Notes: a model not told the origin generated them from the letters alone. A DNA stretch of 64,000 nucleotides from Trichobilharzia regenti (GCA_944472135.2 OX235266.1:14673925-14737924); one strand, 5' to 3'; shown: positions 21,108 through 32,620, counted from the first letter of the stretch. Numbers and translations: made by a program.

Positions 21108-21149
21108 GTAAGTTGCTTTCTCCGTGTTTCATTTATTTGTAAGTGTTGG

Positions 21150-21260
21150 TATTGGATAAATGTTTCGTCATAATTTAAGACTCTTCAACAGTACACAACC
21201 ACTGAGTTTAAAGTCGAGGATCTAACGGTTACAGGGGAGGAGGCTGGCTAAATACAGGGA
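21150..21260 (-). mobile_element. SINE-A, decayed fragment
   Basis: Minus orientation: gataaatgtttcgtcataat, then agactcttcaacagtacac, then a B-box remnant. Low similarity. Confidence 0.45.
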
Positions 21261-21429
21261 CTTATATGTAAGAAGTAGTAGTCAGTGTGATCCGCCAAGT
21301 AAAGTGATGGGACGGTTACTTGCTGCGATGATATGGGTTGGTGGTTTCGTTATGTATTTCGCTCAATGGGAGTAGATAGAATTTATCGAGCTGTTGGATC
21401 TGATCTCAATGGCTGAACCATGTCTTTGC

Positions 21430-21600
21430 TTTCTAATAGGAACATTAAACCTTATGCCAGACCTTCCTCTATTCTCAAGCTTACTGATCGCTAGTAGACT
21501 AAATGAGACTAAGAGTACGTCGGTTGGAAATCAAACCTGGATCACGTAAGTAACTTTGAACCATGGTACCACTGAACCGTGGACACTTAAAAAGGTAACT
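21430..21600 (-). mobile_element. SINE-E, decayed
   Basis: Matches the minus-oriented SINE-E at 42555: ccttatgccagaccttcct, gagtacgtcggttggaaatc, and an inverted B-box region. Confidence 0.5.
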
Positions 21601-21827
21601 GCACACCTTTTAGGTAAAGATGCTGAACGAAAGTGGAGTCTAATGAACTCTGAGATCAAAAATCTGAGTATATTCCCATGTATATTACCTCTGTCAGCTC
21701 TAAAATGACTCTGAAGCTAGTCTACAAGAAGTGAGTAAATGAACTAGTGGCTTCCCTTATTTGTTAAGTTATATCAGTCATAATTTACTATTTTGCTGAT
21801 GGAATTTTAGCACATATACAGAAGGAC

Positions 21828-22350
21828 AGATTATTATTATTTACTTCAATTCATAGAGGAACATAGGGCTTCAGCTGCACATCTTTATTGCGTTTGGTCC
21901 TCTGCTAAAGTTTTCACCTAGCTCCAGGTCTGTCCACATGCTTTCATCTCCTCTTCACATGACCTCCTCCAAGTCACCCCGCCCTCGGAAGACCAACTCG
22001 CCGCTTCCATTTCGGGTTCCACTCGAGCAATGGCTTGTCTAGTGATGTCACTTGATGGTTTCCTCAGAGTATGGCCAATCCATCTCCATTTCTTCCTGCA
22101 GATTTGTTGCACAATCGGTTCCTGGTTGGTTTGCTCATTGGCAGAGATCCCTGTTGCTGGTCTTTTCTGGCCGGCCATCTGATCTTGAGTATTGAGCGAA
22201 GACAGTTAGCTGTTGATGAAGGTTTGCAGTTTGTTTGATGTGCTCTTTATGACGCGCTGGCCAAGTCTCTATTCCGTATAGTAAGTAGCACTGACTGACT
22301 TCACACTGGAGTTGAAAATCCGGATCTTATTTATCATGCAGCTCTCAGGA
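21828..22350 (-). mobile_element. RTE (SR2-like) LINE, 3' end
   Basis: Minus strand: a frame with [38 protein letters not shown] and [18 protein letters not shown], and the 3' terminus near tagaggaacatagggcttca (read in reverse as agccctatgttcctcta). Close to the copies at 43215 and 57615. Confidence 0.8.
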
Positions 22351-22767
22351 TCATTTATCATTGTGCTGTAATCGCGTCACTTTTGGTCTACTGTACTGCA
22401 GTTTACTCCATATCTCTTTACATTTATGACAATAACATAAATAATAGTAATATTAATAATGAAAAATAACTTTATTGTAAACAGAATGTTTACACAGTGG
22501 ACGGAATTTCCAGTCTACTTTATTGCGTAACATTCCCTCTTCATCCAAAATCTGCAAGTAAAATACTAGTCAATAATATCTCACGTGATGTATTGCTGTT
22601 AGATCCGGAGCATAGACTAATCCTTTATGATATTTTTCCTTCCTCTCTATCAAAATATGCACTAGTAGTTTGAAAGCCAATTGAAAATCTGCATGAGTAC
22701 ATTTCGTGACCCAAGCATATAGCTGGATGGTTAAGACCATAAGAATTAAAGAAAATATGGTGTATTG
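22351..22767. other. Intron, nothing recognised
   Basis: AT-rich, with ATA/AAT runs near 22440. A minus-strand open frame (22570-22854) has no recognised domain and overlaps the SINE-C. Confidence 0.5.
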
Positions 22768-22945
22768 TGCTTTGGTGGCACAGTGGTAAGGACGTTCATC
22801 GAGCATGCATGTGGTCTGGAGTTCGATCCCCAGCCAATGCACATCTGATATCAATGGTCAACCTGCTAAATTTGGGCTACCGATATCACTACTTGTACCA
22901 AAAATACGGTGTGGAATCAAGCTGCAATAGAAAAAACAAATTAAA
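22768..22945 (+). mobile_element. SINE-C, tRNA-derived
   Basis: Head tggtggcacagtggtaagg, B box gttcgatccc, body gctaaatttgggctaccga, end aaaatacggtgtggaatcaa with an A-rich tail. Confidence 0.82.
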
Positions 22946-23459
22946 TTACAGATAAATTGTGTCAGATGAAAATTCAAATAGCCCAGTAATTCAAACAAGG
23001 CTGTTGTGGTCAATGAAGTTGGGAAATGTGAAAATACCAGCGGTTTTTGACTATTCATGGATGAATATAGTCAGTACCGATCAGATTAAGTGTACAATGC
23101 TACCAGGTAAGGAGGAAGATCAGTTGATGTAGTTGTGTGGCTCCCTTGATAAAGATAGTCAAGGCACGTTTCACGAATGCCCAGCCGCAGCCTTTGTCAG
23201 GGATGATTATTAGCTGAATCTAGAGAGAGAGAAGAATTAGGGGTAGACAGATGAGAGAACATGGCACCAACACATGAAGTCTCACACTGTTCGTCTGGGC
23301 CACATAGTCAATTGTTCAAGTGTTAAATGTCCGCTTGAATTGCCATAAAACGTCATATCAGTAATGCATATAATTGAGATAAGTAAAGATTTTAAAATAT
23401 CCCCATTTTTTCTGTTGTGATTAACGGGTGAAATGTGGTCTAGTCTGATAGACACACAT
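22946..23459. other. Intron, nothing recognised
   Basis: About 510 bp of mixed composition with a short GA run near 23223. No family match that I can make by eye. Confidence 0.45.
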
Positions 23460-23883
23460 TTGATGATGATTAGATGGTTGGAGGCAATCGACAGGAAGCT
23501 CTGCCTGATCTAGGTTTCGTGCTGGCTAGCACTCCTCAGCCAGCCAGTAAGGAGTATCTGCAGCCCTGAAGGAACTCATGTCCCTTCTGAGATTCGAACA
23601 CGCATCACCCAGTGAGTATTGGAGCCAGAGATGTTACCCCTGAGGTATTCAGACTCGTGATTGACCTCCCTCCTATAGGAATGTACTGGATACTTTTGAT
23701 TGGACACTAGTCAGTAACTAGCCTGGTGTGTCTAGTCTTCCGTTTGGTTCAGACTGAATTCTATCAGTCAATTAAAATATCGAATACAGTCCTACAGGAT
23801 GGAGGTCAATCGTGAGCTCAAACAGTTCAGTGTTAACGTCTCTGATTACAGTACTCACTGGGTGACGTGGGTTTAAATCTCAG
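23460..23883. mobile_element. SINE-D composite, left part
   Basis: The minus-oriented arm (23470-23780) and the start of a plus-oriented arm (23790-23883) meet head to head. The plus arm has tRNA-like boxes: cagttcagtgttaacgtctc and gtgggtttaaatctcag. The family ending appears reversed at 23697 (ttggacactagtcagtaac). The plus arm is interrupted by the 443-bp element. Confidence 0.65.
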
Positions 23884-24326
23884 TCCTACTCACTGCCTTC
23901 ACGTGGCGGAGGTGTTTTTCACCAAAGTGAGAGGGCAAAAGCGGATGCCCGGCGCTCTTCACCGGGTTGACTGTCCATTGGATGACAGTCTAGGGGAGAT
24001 GGCTAAACCCTGATTCCAAACCTCCAACGACTGGCGTATGAAGCTCACCGGCAGACGTATGGACAAAGGGCTTATTGGATGCCCTGGGTGACTGGCCCCA
24101 TTCAAAAAGGCGAATGAACCGGACTCCAGTCACCGGCTGCCAATGGATAGTGGACTCCCTACTCCACTCCTACTGCCTTGTAGGTCACACTTGGTTGTGT
24201 AAAGGCTAGAGCTGCACTCTCAAACAAAAGACCGAGCAATCCTGGGGACATCACTCGTACCCAACTTCATGGTTCATGAAGCCGGCTCATCCTCCCGTAG
24301 GAGATAGCCGAAGTAAAGTAAGTAAG
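23884..24326. mobile_element. 443-bp GC-rich retroposon with AAGT tail
   Basis: Inserted in SINE-D. The 12-bp sequence tttaaatctcag stands on both sides (23872-23883 and 24327-24338). The body is clearly richer in G and C than its surroundings and ends with agtaaagtaagtaag. No open frame of note and no tRNA boxes that I can defend. A tail-like tract recurs near 16395-16430. The structure is that of a short retroposon with a simple-sequence tail. I do not recognise the family. Confidence 0.8.
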
Positions 24327-24610
24327 TTTAAATCTCAGAAGGGATATGAATTCCTTCCAGGTTGCAGATACGCCTTGCTAACTGACTGATGAGTGCCAAC
24401 TAGCATGAAACCTAGGTGGTGTCTAAGGTTTCCTGCCCATTGATTGCTTCCAACCATCTAATATCATCAAATCAATGTGCACTGTAATGGTGAGCAGTCT
24501 ACAATCATCATGGCCACATTGCAAACCTGACTGATTCATAGAATTTAGTCAGCACCAAACAAAGGACAAGACACATCACACTAGTTACTAGTGTCCAACT
24601 GAAGACAGAC
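24327..24610 (+). mobile_element. SINE-D composite, right part
   Basis: Continues the plus arm after the insertion: agaagggatatgaattcctt, gatgagtgccaactagca, cttccaaccatctaatatca, ending at the family terminus actagtgtccaac. Together with 23460-23883 this is the longest SINE-D composite in the window. Confidence 0.65.
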
Positions 24611-24904
24611 ATTTATAACTTCAGATTTGATATCATCAAAATATGTGCCATAAGATAATTTTGTTCTATTCTCAAAGGCTGTTAATATAGTGTAGAGTGG
24701 GTGCTCAGCTGCATACTGGAAAACGCCTCACTGTTTGAAACAGTCAGTGAAAAGTTCCAGTCTCAGGGTGAACGTTATCACTTAGTGGTGATGCATTTGA
24801 AGGTTTCCACTGAGAGTAACCACCAAACAAAGGAATATCATGGCTTTTAATCAAAATTAAATGAAGAGAACAAGACAAATAGTTCAGTGAAGAGTCTCTT
24901 TTGG

Positions 24905-25420
24905 CGAACTCATTTAGGAGTTTGACCACGGATTGATATCAGTTAGGAAATCACTGAAAACCAGCTGGGAATAGTGGACAGATGTTTCATCAGCCTAGTT
25001 TGAGAATCATCGACTGTACGCACTTACATCATAGGGTTCAAACCCACAACCTTCTAGTTATGAGGAAAGCTCGTATACCATTCAGCCACTGAGACCCGAT
25101 TCAATGGCTGGATAGACTTTACTGGTCATGCATGACTTCTTACTTGAACTCACTACTGTGAAGATGAATTTCCCACTGATGACATTGGTTGGTGGCTGCA
25201 TCAAATCACGAATTCGTAGAAGTTAGAATTCATGGGGTGGTCATGGAACTGAATCTCAGTAACGGAAGGTCACGGGTTCGAACCCCGTAGTGTGGGTGCG
25301 TACTGACGACGACTCCCAAACTAGACTGATGAACTGGTTGTTTAGGACTTTTAGCTGGATTCCAATGGTTCTCTAACCGATATCAGTCCTTACAAATCAA
25401 CTCGTGGGAATCATTTTCCA
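24905..25420. mobile_element. SINE-A composite, head to head
   Basis: Minus copy 24905-25160 (decayed ribozyme-like region with gtggacagatgtttcatcag; inverted B box ggttcaaaccc). Plus copy 25161-25420 (B box ggttcgaacccc, ribozyme-like cgtactgacgacgactccc, then gttctctaaccgatatcag). Both 3' ends face outward. Confidence 0.75.
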
Positions 25421-25639
25421 CTTTAGCTGCATAACCACATTTATATACAATTTTTTTTCACCAAATAGGACATTAACAAAAGTGATAAGTTGTCACAAAT
25501 GAAGCTGTTAATAATACCTAATACACAAGAGGAGATGAATAAGCATTTTAGATTGCTGTAGTGAGGTGAATAATTTAATGAATGAGTTGTATTCCTGATC
25601 CGCATAAAAACAGAAGAAAATGTGATATTCCACAAGAAG

Positions 25640-26310
25640 TGGAAAATAATACAAGACTTATCAAAAGTTAGAAACCAAACGAAATCAAGTTAGCATAAAT
25701 CACTGACTTTTAATATGCAGAGGTTTGGCTCCTCTATACCAATGCCGAAGAGATGAAAACGTATTGTCTTTGAAATGCAGATTATTCTTTACTCTGTAGA
25801 TTACTTTGGAGAAAATAGCTTGTTAAGATAGCATAGCGAGTGTCCACAAGCTTTTCACTTATCATACTCCTTATAGAGCCATTGCTAACTTTTCCTAACC
25901 ATACAGAGTAGTATTCTTGAACCGTTTCAGACGAGATATGCATCGAACGACTGGCTTCACAGAAAGTGATATATATATCCACACAGAAGTGATCGGATGG
26001 AAGATCGTGTCTTTCAAGCTTGTTTAGACCAGTGGATGACTGCGGGATACCATTCTTAGCGTTTCTGCGAAGAATGTACCTCTCAAAGGGAAAGAAATTT
26101 TGCTCTTCAGCATATCACCTCATTAGGTTTCTTATGAAATCCAGGTTCATATAAAATTTCTTCTTTTGTTATTGCAAACATTGCTCCATTTCTCTTAACT
26201 TTTGATTGAATGCTCTTGTCAATGAATCTTGATTGATATCCATTATAAATGAAGATTTCTTTCAGAGGATCTACCTCCTCCCATTTTTTTAGGTCATCAT
26301 GGCCACAGAT
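25640..26310 (-). mobile_element. Penelope-like element, thumb and GIY-YIG relic
   Basis: Minus strand from 26290: KEIFIYNGYQSRFIDKSI (compare LVQNGYPPRFVAKNM in the copy at 33850), then DIYITFCEASRSMHISSET and SNGSIRSMISEKLVDTRYAI, equivalent to SIRSAILSHLVDTEH at 49131. The YIGR core is destroyed. Its 5' side faces the plus-oriented fragment at 26480. Confidence 0.65.
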
Positions 26311-26479
26311 TCGTCAGATGCATATGGCAAGAAATTATATTTCATTTTCGTTTAACAGGCATCTAACCTATTTTAATTACCTGCTTATGAAACGTGTTAT
26401 TTAACGGGATACATATTTTGCAGTGATATTCACAATGCAAACCTTATAATTAATGATCGCTTTTTTCAAGACTTAAGTA

Positions 26480-26900
26480 TAATTACACATCACTACACAC
26501 AGACAACCACGGACACCAATTCGACTGGGACAACGTTCAAATATTAGACAAAGGAAATAACAAGAATGCTAGGGAATTTTTAGAAACTTGGCATTTCACT
26601 GAATCATCAATCAATAGACACATCGAGATAGACAAAATTTATCAACCAATAAGAAAGAAACTTCACACACAAAGGGTCAAAGTTCAAGTCAAAGAAACAA
26701 TCAGTTCCAATACAAGTAACCTAGAAGGTGTGAAAACACACACAAACAACCAATCACGTCCAAGGTCACCGACCAGGAGAGATGATTAATAAACTCGTGG
26801 AGAAATCTAAAAGCTCACTTCAAATTGAAGTATGCGCTGAAGATGTCACCCAGTAAGGTGATGAAAGCTTCGCAAACTAACCATCCAGCTCAGAGAACAA
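26480..26900 (+). mobile_element. Penelope-like element, C-terminal end and 3' tail
   Basis: Encodes NHGHQFDWDNVQILDKGNN, then KNAREFLETWHFTESSINRH and IEIDKIYQPIRKKL, the end of a GIY-YIG domain as in P3. A stop is followed by a non-coding tail gaagatgtcacccagtaag, then gatgaaagcttcgcaaac, shared with 12640. Confidence 0.78.
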
Positions 26901-26931
26901 AACCACATCAAAAAAAGTCAGACGGAATATA

Positions 26932-27118
26932 TGCGTTGGTGGCACAGAGGTTAGCACTCTCTCCGACCATGCACATGGTTGAGGGCCCGATCCCCTGCCG
27001 ACGTACACCTGATATCAATAATCCGCCTGCGAAATTTGGGCTTCTAATATCACATGCTGAAAATTTCATACTAGTACCAAAATACAGTGTGGAATCAAGC
27101 TGTAATCAACAAAATATT
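26932..27118 (+). mobile_element. SINE-C, tRNA-derived
   Basis: Head ttggtggcacagaggttag, body aatccgcctgcgaaatttgg, end caaaatacagtgtggaatca. It directly follows the Penelope-like tail. Confidence 0.8.
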
Positions 27119-27129
27119 TGTCAATCATC

Positions 27130-27350
27130 AAGGAGTAACTAGTGTCATGTGTCTGCTCTTTGGTAAGTTGGTGCAGACTAAATTCTATCATAGCCACTAA
27201 TCTAGGTGACTCAATATAGTGGTGCTCTCAGGAGTAGTAGTGGAGTTAAAACGGTTGGAGGCAATGGTTAAACTTTTTGGGTCTAGCTTTCGTCCCTGTT
27301 GACACTCTTGAGGGCACTGATTATCCCTTAAAGATTCCAACCTACGTCAA
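27130..27350 (-). mobile_element. SINE-D fragment
   Basis: Partial minus match: agactaaattctatcatagc, then ggttggaggcaatggttaaa. Ends uncertain. Confidence 0.45.
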
Positions 27351-27360
27351 CCCGTACTGC

Positions 27361-27390
27361 AATCATATCATCATCATCATCATCATCATT
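27361..27390. repeat. (ATC)n microsatellite
   Basis: About nine ATC units starting at 27363. Confidence 0.9.
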
Positions 27391-27657
27391 GAGTACTGGT
27401 GACTACAAAATGACAAAGTTAAACTGTAGCATCTCCCCTTTCCCAAGAATAACCTCAAACAGCCAACTAGAATGAAGGAACCTAGAGTGCACAGCTATCC
27501 TAACCAACCATTTCTGTGGCACTAGCAATCCTTCATGATCCACCTAATGTTCAATAAATACACAATGATAAATAAAATATTACAGAATTTTCCTATAAAT
27601 GAATGGAGATTAGTAGTCATATGTCTTATTTTTCCCTCACATCTTATTCTACTACAG

Positions 27658-28115
27658 GAGGACGTGGTGCTATGTGTGATGAAGTTTGTCAGTCAGATAC
27701 TGGTTGTTGGGGTCCAGGTATACAATTCTGTTTTCATTGTAAATATTGGTCTGTTGAACACGTCGGGGGACAGCTATGTGTTCAAAAATGTGATGATGTA
27801 CCTGGATTTTATACTCCGTTTGGAAAAGGAATAGAAAATGGTACTGATATAGTCAATCAAGAAGAAGTGTTAAATGTAGAATCCAACACACTGACTACTT
27901 TAGAATCTACAAGTACTACGAATATTTTATCGAATGAAATCACTGAAACTACTGAAATCAGTAGTAGACCTCAGAATATTGAAAATAAACCGTCAAATCA
28001 TCATATTTTACCATCAATGCAATGTCAGAAATGTTCACCGATGTGTCAGTTACAAAAGAATACATGTTATGGACCAAATGATGATCAGTGTGTTGGTGGC
28101 TGTCAAGAAGTACAG
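27658..28115 (+). CDS. EGFR: EGFR-like receptor, exon e (CR2, first part with spacer)
   Basis: 458 nt, acceptor attctactacag, donor gtaaat, entering at codon position 2 and ending on a whole codon. It opens the second cysteine-rich domain: AMCDEVCQSDTGCWGPG, FCFHCKYW, GGQLCVQKCDDVPGFY, the family's 'C....C....CWGPG...C..C......G..CV..C' module. Residues ~57-118 are a Ser/Thr/Asn-rich spacer with no cysteine, then QCQKCSPMCQLQKNTCYGP and QCVGGC start the next furin-like repeat. Human EGFR lacks such a spacer here. It may be an O-glycosylated linker (inference). Phase agrees with exon f. Confidence 0.95.
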
Positions 28116-28154
28116 GTAAATTCAATGTGCTTCTTTTAACTAATGCGATGCTGC

Positions 28155-28215
28155 TATTATTGTTATTCCTTTGGGTTCGGCGTGGAACATAGGGCTTCAA
28201 CAACACATCTCAACT
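28155..28215 (-). mobile_element. RTE (SR2-like) LINE, 3' tip
   Basis: gtggaacatagggcttcaac is the RTE 3' end on the minus strand. The element continues beyond the SINE-A at 28762, as the target sequence aactttg.ttctatttt is split between the two sides. Confidence 0.7.
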
Positions 28216-28755
28216 TTGGATAGAAGATCATTGGGAAACCCGGGAGTACTGGACAGCTGTTTTCGTAGTCCTATTCTGGGACTCTTGATCAGTACGCACC
28301 CACACCACAGGGGGTTCGAACCCAGGGCCTTCTGGTTACAAGGTGAGTTCGTATATCACTAAGCCACTCAGACCCGATTCAACGCCCCATGAATTCTAAC
28401 TTCTGCCAATTCACGACATAGCGCGACCACTAGCCAATGTTTTCGACGAATATTTGTCCTCACACCCGACCTGCTGCACCCTACTGGTCACGACTTCTCA
28501 TTAGAACCCCAGGTAACTACCTACCTGAATAGGGGAAGTCGTCAGTGGATTAAGTCCCAGTGGCTTGATGGTTTACGAGCTCACCTTGTAACCTGAAGGT
28601 CCTGGGTTCACAACCTTGCGATGGGTACGTACTGATGAAGAGTCCCAAACTAGGACGAAACAGCCGTCTAATACTCCCAAGTTACTTTCCAATGGTTCTC
28701 TAACCGATATCAGGTCATGATGAAATCTTGTAAAGAATCAATCGAATCCCTACAA
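28216..28755. mobile_element. SINE-A composite, head to head, inside RTE
   Basis: Minus copy 28216-28535, nearly a whole unit, with a ribozyme-like segment (gagtactggacagctgtttt reversed), B box and 5' body. Plus copy 28540-28755 starts just before the A box (gtcccagtggcttgatggtt), has tactgatgaagagtcccaaa and ggacgaaacagccgtc, and ends ccctacaaaccaacac. Both 3' ends are outward. Confidence 0.8.
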
Positions 28756-28761
28756 ACCAAC

Positions 28762-29590
28762 ACTTTGTTCTATTTTCTGTTGTCCTATTCAGCTGGATCC
28801 ACGATTTCCTATTATCTTCGATCTGTTTCTCACCACAAGATCTCATCCACGATCCACTCGTCGCTTCCTATTGGGATTCCACCCTAAGCAACGGTCCGTA
28901 TTCGGCGTGATTTTATTCGACAGCCTCCTCAACATGTACTTGATCAACATCCATTTTCTCCTACATATTTGTCGAACAATCGGCTCTTGGTTGATTTGTT
29001 CATTGCCAGGGTTTCTCGATGGTAATTCTTTCCTGTCAGCCGTTTGACCTTCATTATAGAGCGACGGCAGCTGCTGACAAAAGTCTGTAACTTGTTGGAA
29101 GTGCTTCTAGAGATGTGCACGCCAAGTTTTTGATCAACATAGAAGAAGCGCCTGACTTATCATTGGTGTTGAAAATCCGAATATTGTTCTTTGCGCTGAT
29201 TGAGTCATTGCAGAAGATTTCTAAACCGATTTCAGATTGATGAAGGCGTATCTTGCCTTCACGACACTGTCTGTCTTTGACATGTTCATCCGTTCCGACT
29301 ACCTGTGGTTGAAGTGCTTCTTCCTAGATGTGTGAAGGAAGTAACCTCTGTTAAATCTCTTCCTTTCACGGTGACTGGTGCTGGTTGCTATTGTTTGCAT
29401 TCATCACCTCTGTCTTCTCTATGTTCACCTGCAGTCCTGTCTTCACTGCTAGCCTCTTCAGCTAGTTTGTCGGTTCTCGTCTGCAAGTTTTCTAGTTTGT
29501 GTGACATTAAACATAAATCATCTGCGAGATCTAAATCCTCTAGAATCTTTAACGTTTCAGTAGCTGTGGTGCGTTTCTTATATCAGTGAT
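28762..29590 (-). mobile_element. RTE (SR2-like) LINE, 3' half
   Basis: Same element as 28155-28215. On the minus strand it has the TYLG..V, RIFNTN and LW..NKPRAD-type regions in fragments, plus the upstream linker (gatttagatctcgcagatga read in reverse). Strongly mutated. Confidence 0.7.
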
Positions 29591-30242
29591 TTCATTTTTT
29601 TATTAAAGATCACACTGAGTGCCTGTAAATAAGAAAAAATCAAAGGTCAAATTGACAAATTACATTCGTATAACTTGATATCCAACATGTATTCTCTTCT
29701 GGTCAATCTGACGTACCAAATGACTGCATTAGCTTGGCTATAACATGATACCAAAAGAAATAAGTAAGTTCGTCCAACTATGCATTCGGCACGTGATGTA
29801 GATTTGAAGAATAGAACGGCAAGTAGGGATATCAGTTCCAATTGCTAGATTGAGAGCTTTGCACCAGTATCTTTTCCACTGCATATATATATATATATAT
29901 ATATATATACTATTGCCGATTTGACCCCCATTTACGTTAGATATGTAATTCATGTTCATCGATGGCCGTGGTTTACGTTTGAACTATTTTGACCACTAAT
30001 GGCCCACTAGATTGCAGCTTAGTGAATCAATGACATGCGTTCAATCCTTGATGTTGTTGTGTGTTTGTATCACTGAAGAGTTCTAAATTAGTAGGAAATA
30101 AATTCCCAGATCTATTAATTAATTTACTTTAAAACGATTCTAAAATCTATGCTGATTCAAAAATTAGGACCTCTGATGTTTATTCCCTTGGTTTACTAAC
30201 ACACTTAAATGTCTTTACGAGTTGATAATGGATTAATATCAG
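29591..30242. other. Intron with (AT)n microsatellite
   Basis: An AT dinucleotide run occupies 29882-29911. The rest shows no family or frame that I recognise. Confidence 0.6.
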
Positions 30243-30438
30243 TTGTGCGTCGGTGGCACAGTGGTTAGGACTCTCGCCGACCATGCACATGGTTCGGGGT
30301 TCGAGCACGCAGCGACGCACACTTGATATCTATGGTCGGCCTGCAAAATTTGGGCTACCGATATCCATGCTGAAAATTCCATACTTGTACCAAAAATACA
30401 GTGTGGAATCAAGCTGTAAATCAAAAATCAAAAAAAAA
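30243..30438 (+). mobile_element. SINE-C, tRNA-derived, with A-rich tail
   Basis: The most regular SINE-C: gtcggtggcacagtggttag, ggggttcgagc (B-box-like), ggtcggcctgcaaaatttgg, aaaatacagtgtggaatcaa and a tail with ten A residues at about 30430. Confidence 0.85.
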
Positions 30439-30444
30439 ACAGAA

Positions 30445-30905
30445 ACCTATTGAAAACCATGGAGTACTGGACAGCTGTTTAATCCTAGTTTTGGGAATCA
30501 ACCGCAGTACGCGTCCGCTGGGATTCGAACCCGGGACCTTCCGGTTAAAATGTTACCGACCTCGTAAACCATTGAGCCACTGGGACCCGAAATAATGGCC
30601 CATGAAGGATGGATGTTCCACCAACGACATTGGTTAGAGTCGGTCTAAATCACGAATTGGTAGAAGTTAGAATTCACAGACTGGTCACTAAATTGGGTCC
30701 CAGTCGCTGAATAGTATACGACCTTTCCCTGTAACGGGAAGGTCGTGGGTTTCAACCCCCCTGGTGGATGCGTACTGTTGTGATGAGTCTAAACTAGTCT
30801 GATGAAACAGCTGTCCAGTACTCCTAGCTGGTTTTCAAAGATTCTCTAACTGATATCAACCCGTGATCAACTCCTAAAAACATAACCAACCCTTACAAAC
30901 CAAAC
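30445..30905. mobile_element. SINE-A composite, head to head
   Basis: Minus copy 30445-30610 with gagtactggacagctgttta and inverted B box ggattcgaaccc. Plus copy 30611-30905 with A/B-box remnants and gaaacagctgtccagtactc. The minus ribozyme-like core has taaa in place of gaaa. Confidence 0.78.
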
Positions 30906-31290
30906 TAGAGACAATTAAATGTCACCTACTTTCTGTTATTTGTAACTGAAATAATACTATCATGTGACTTCTCATTTAGTCTTGCGTACATGTCCAGTAC
31001 CACCCCAAGCAGCCGATCACCTAAACCGCCAAAGTGTTATCCACCACGACCCAAAAACATTCGTTAGTAGATATCAGGAAGGCATGTACTAACAGACAAC
31101 CGCACAGAGAATTAAAAGATATCAGTATGAACCGTTTCAGGTTAGCTTGTTCAAAAAGATTTCAACTGAATAGTTCATCTTTTGGATTCGTCGTACCGTA
31201 TGACTAGCGTATTTACTTTCAATGAGTAAAATGACGGCTTCATATCACAGTTATGTTGTCCATGAATACAGCTGTATTTTTCAATAAACT
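30906..31290. other. Intron, nothing recognised
   Basis: About 385 bp without a recognised repeat, frame or RNA. Confidence 0.5.
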
Positions 31291-31294
31291 AGAA

Positions 31295-31690
31295 GAGATA
31301 TTGGAATATAAGGCTTCAGCAGCATATCACCATATCTCCAAGTTCTCTATAGTTCTTTAAATCTGGCTGCACTAATGTCTCTAAGCTTTCGTTTTCTCTT
31401 CACCACACGACTTCTTCCATGCTGCCCGTAGAGAGACTTTCAACTCGTCGTTTCCTACACAAGGACATAGCTCGTGAATTCGAGCATATATTCATCAATC
31501 CATTTCCATTTCTTCTGCATATTCTTCGGGAGACAGGTCCTATATAAATTCACTACCAGAGTTCCTTATTGCATAGCCTTTCTACTCAACCGGTCAACTA
31601 ATCTTCAGAATTGAGGTGGCTAAGTAGCAGATTTTTACCAAGGTCTACAGTGGCTTGTTAAAAAGGCTTCTGGTGACGAGACAAGTTTCT
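31295..31690 (-). mobile_element. RTE (SR2-like) LINE, decayed
   Basis: Minus orientation: 3' tip ggaatataaggcttcagcag, then cttcaccacacgacttcttc and ccatttccatttcttctgca, parallel to 21880-22110. Confidence 0.65.
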
Positions 31691-31827
31691 CAAACGCAAC
31701 AATAATTCCGATTAAAAAGGTCAACGACTCAACGTTTTAAAATACTTGTAAGCTAATTATGTCTGGCACACCGTTAAACAACATTTAAAACTTGTTATTT
31801 ACACCCTCTTACACTTCACTTTTCTAG

Positions 31828-32109
31828 GATGGTCCATTCTGTAGAGCTTATTGTCCGCCTAATAAATATGCAGATTCTACAAGTAAACAATGCATGGAAT
31901 GTTCTACAGCATGTACACCGCCAATAGATACAGGAGAAGATAATGTATCGATAAACGGTAAACATTTCAACCAGATAAATGGTCTTACAATGCAACATCA
32001 TTGTTCAGGTAGCGGAGATTGGCCAGGAATTGGTGGGTGTTATTTTTGTAAACGAACAGTTTTAAACTTGGAGCCAAAAGATTCCCATCATCATTTAAAA
32101 TGTGTAAAT
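31828..32109 (+). CDS. EGFR: EGFR-like receptor, exon f (CR2, middle)
   Basis: 282 nt (94 codons), acceptor cacttttctag, donor gtaagt, whole codons at both ends. It encodes DGPFCRAYCPPNKYADSTSK, QCMECSTACTPP, then GLTMQHHCSGSGDWPGIGGC and YFCKRTVLNLEPK, ending LKCVN. Nine cysteines in 'C...CP..KYAD......C..C...C' spacing are furin-like repeats of the second cysteine-rich domain ('GP.C...CP...Y.D....C..C...C'). A histidine run (HHH) is near the end. Human EGFR has fewer repeats here, so the domain is enlarged by this and the next exon. Confidence 0.94.
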
Positions 32110-32394
32110 GTAAGTTGAATGCGATTCTTTTTCATTGTAACTGATGCCATTAGAAGAGAAATAGACAGACAGACACACACACACAACGTAACACGATTGA
32201 TTTGTCTTAATCTTGAATTGTTCATCTGGTCTCACTTTTAATGCTTTGCAGAAATGAAATTAGATACTACCATAAGAATTTCACGGTTGGGATCAATAGT
32301 CAGTTAAATAATACTACTACAATTTCGTGTGCACTCTTATCTTTACTGCCAGTGTCGCCGATCCCACTGGTGACTTAATCCTTTCTTTTCCTTC

Positions 32395-32620
32395 ACATTT
32401 TCAGTGGAGCATAGGGCCTCAAGCTAGTAGCTTGAAGTTTCTGTAACAGTGTTTAATTTTACAGGATGGGGTTGCTAGCCACCTCATGCCCAACTTTTCC
32501 TCTTTACCAGCATTATTTCTGGCGTAGCGGGATAAAGGAGTGCGTTGGCGGCCGGGGATCGAACCCCGGACTATGTGCATGGTCGGCAAGCGTCCTAACC
32601 GCTGTGCCACCGACGCGACT
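32395..32620 (-). mobile_element. SINE-E, tRNA-derived
   Basis: Minus strand: tRNA-like head ggtggcacagcggttagga, B box gttcgatcccc, cctttatcccgctacgcc, ggttgctagccacctcatgc (reversed), and 3' tail ccctatgctccactg. Good copy. Confidence 0.82.
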
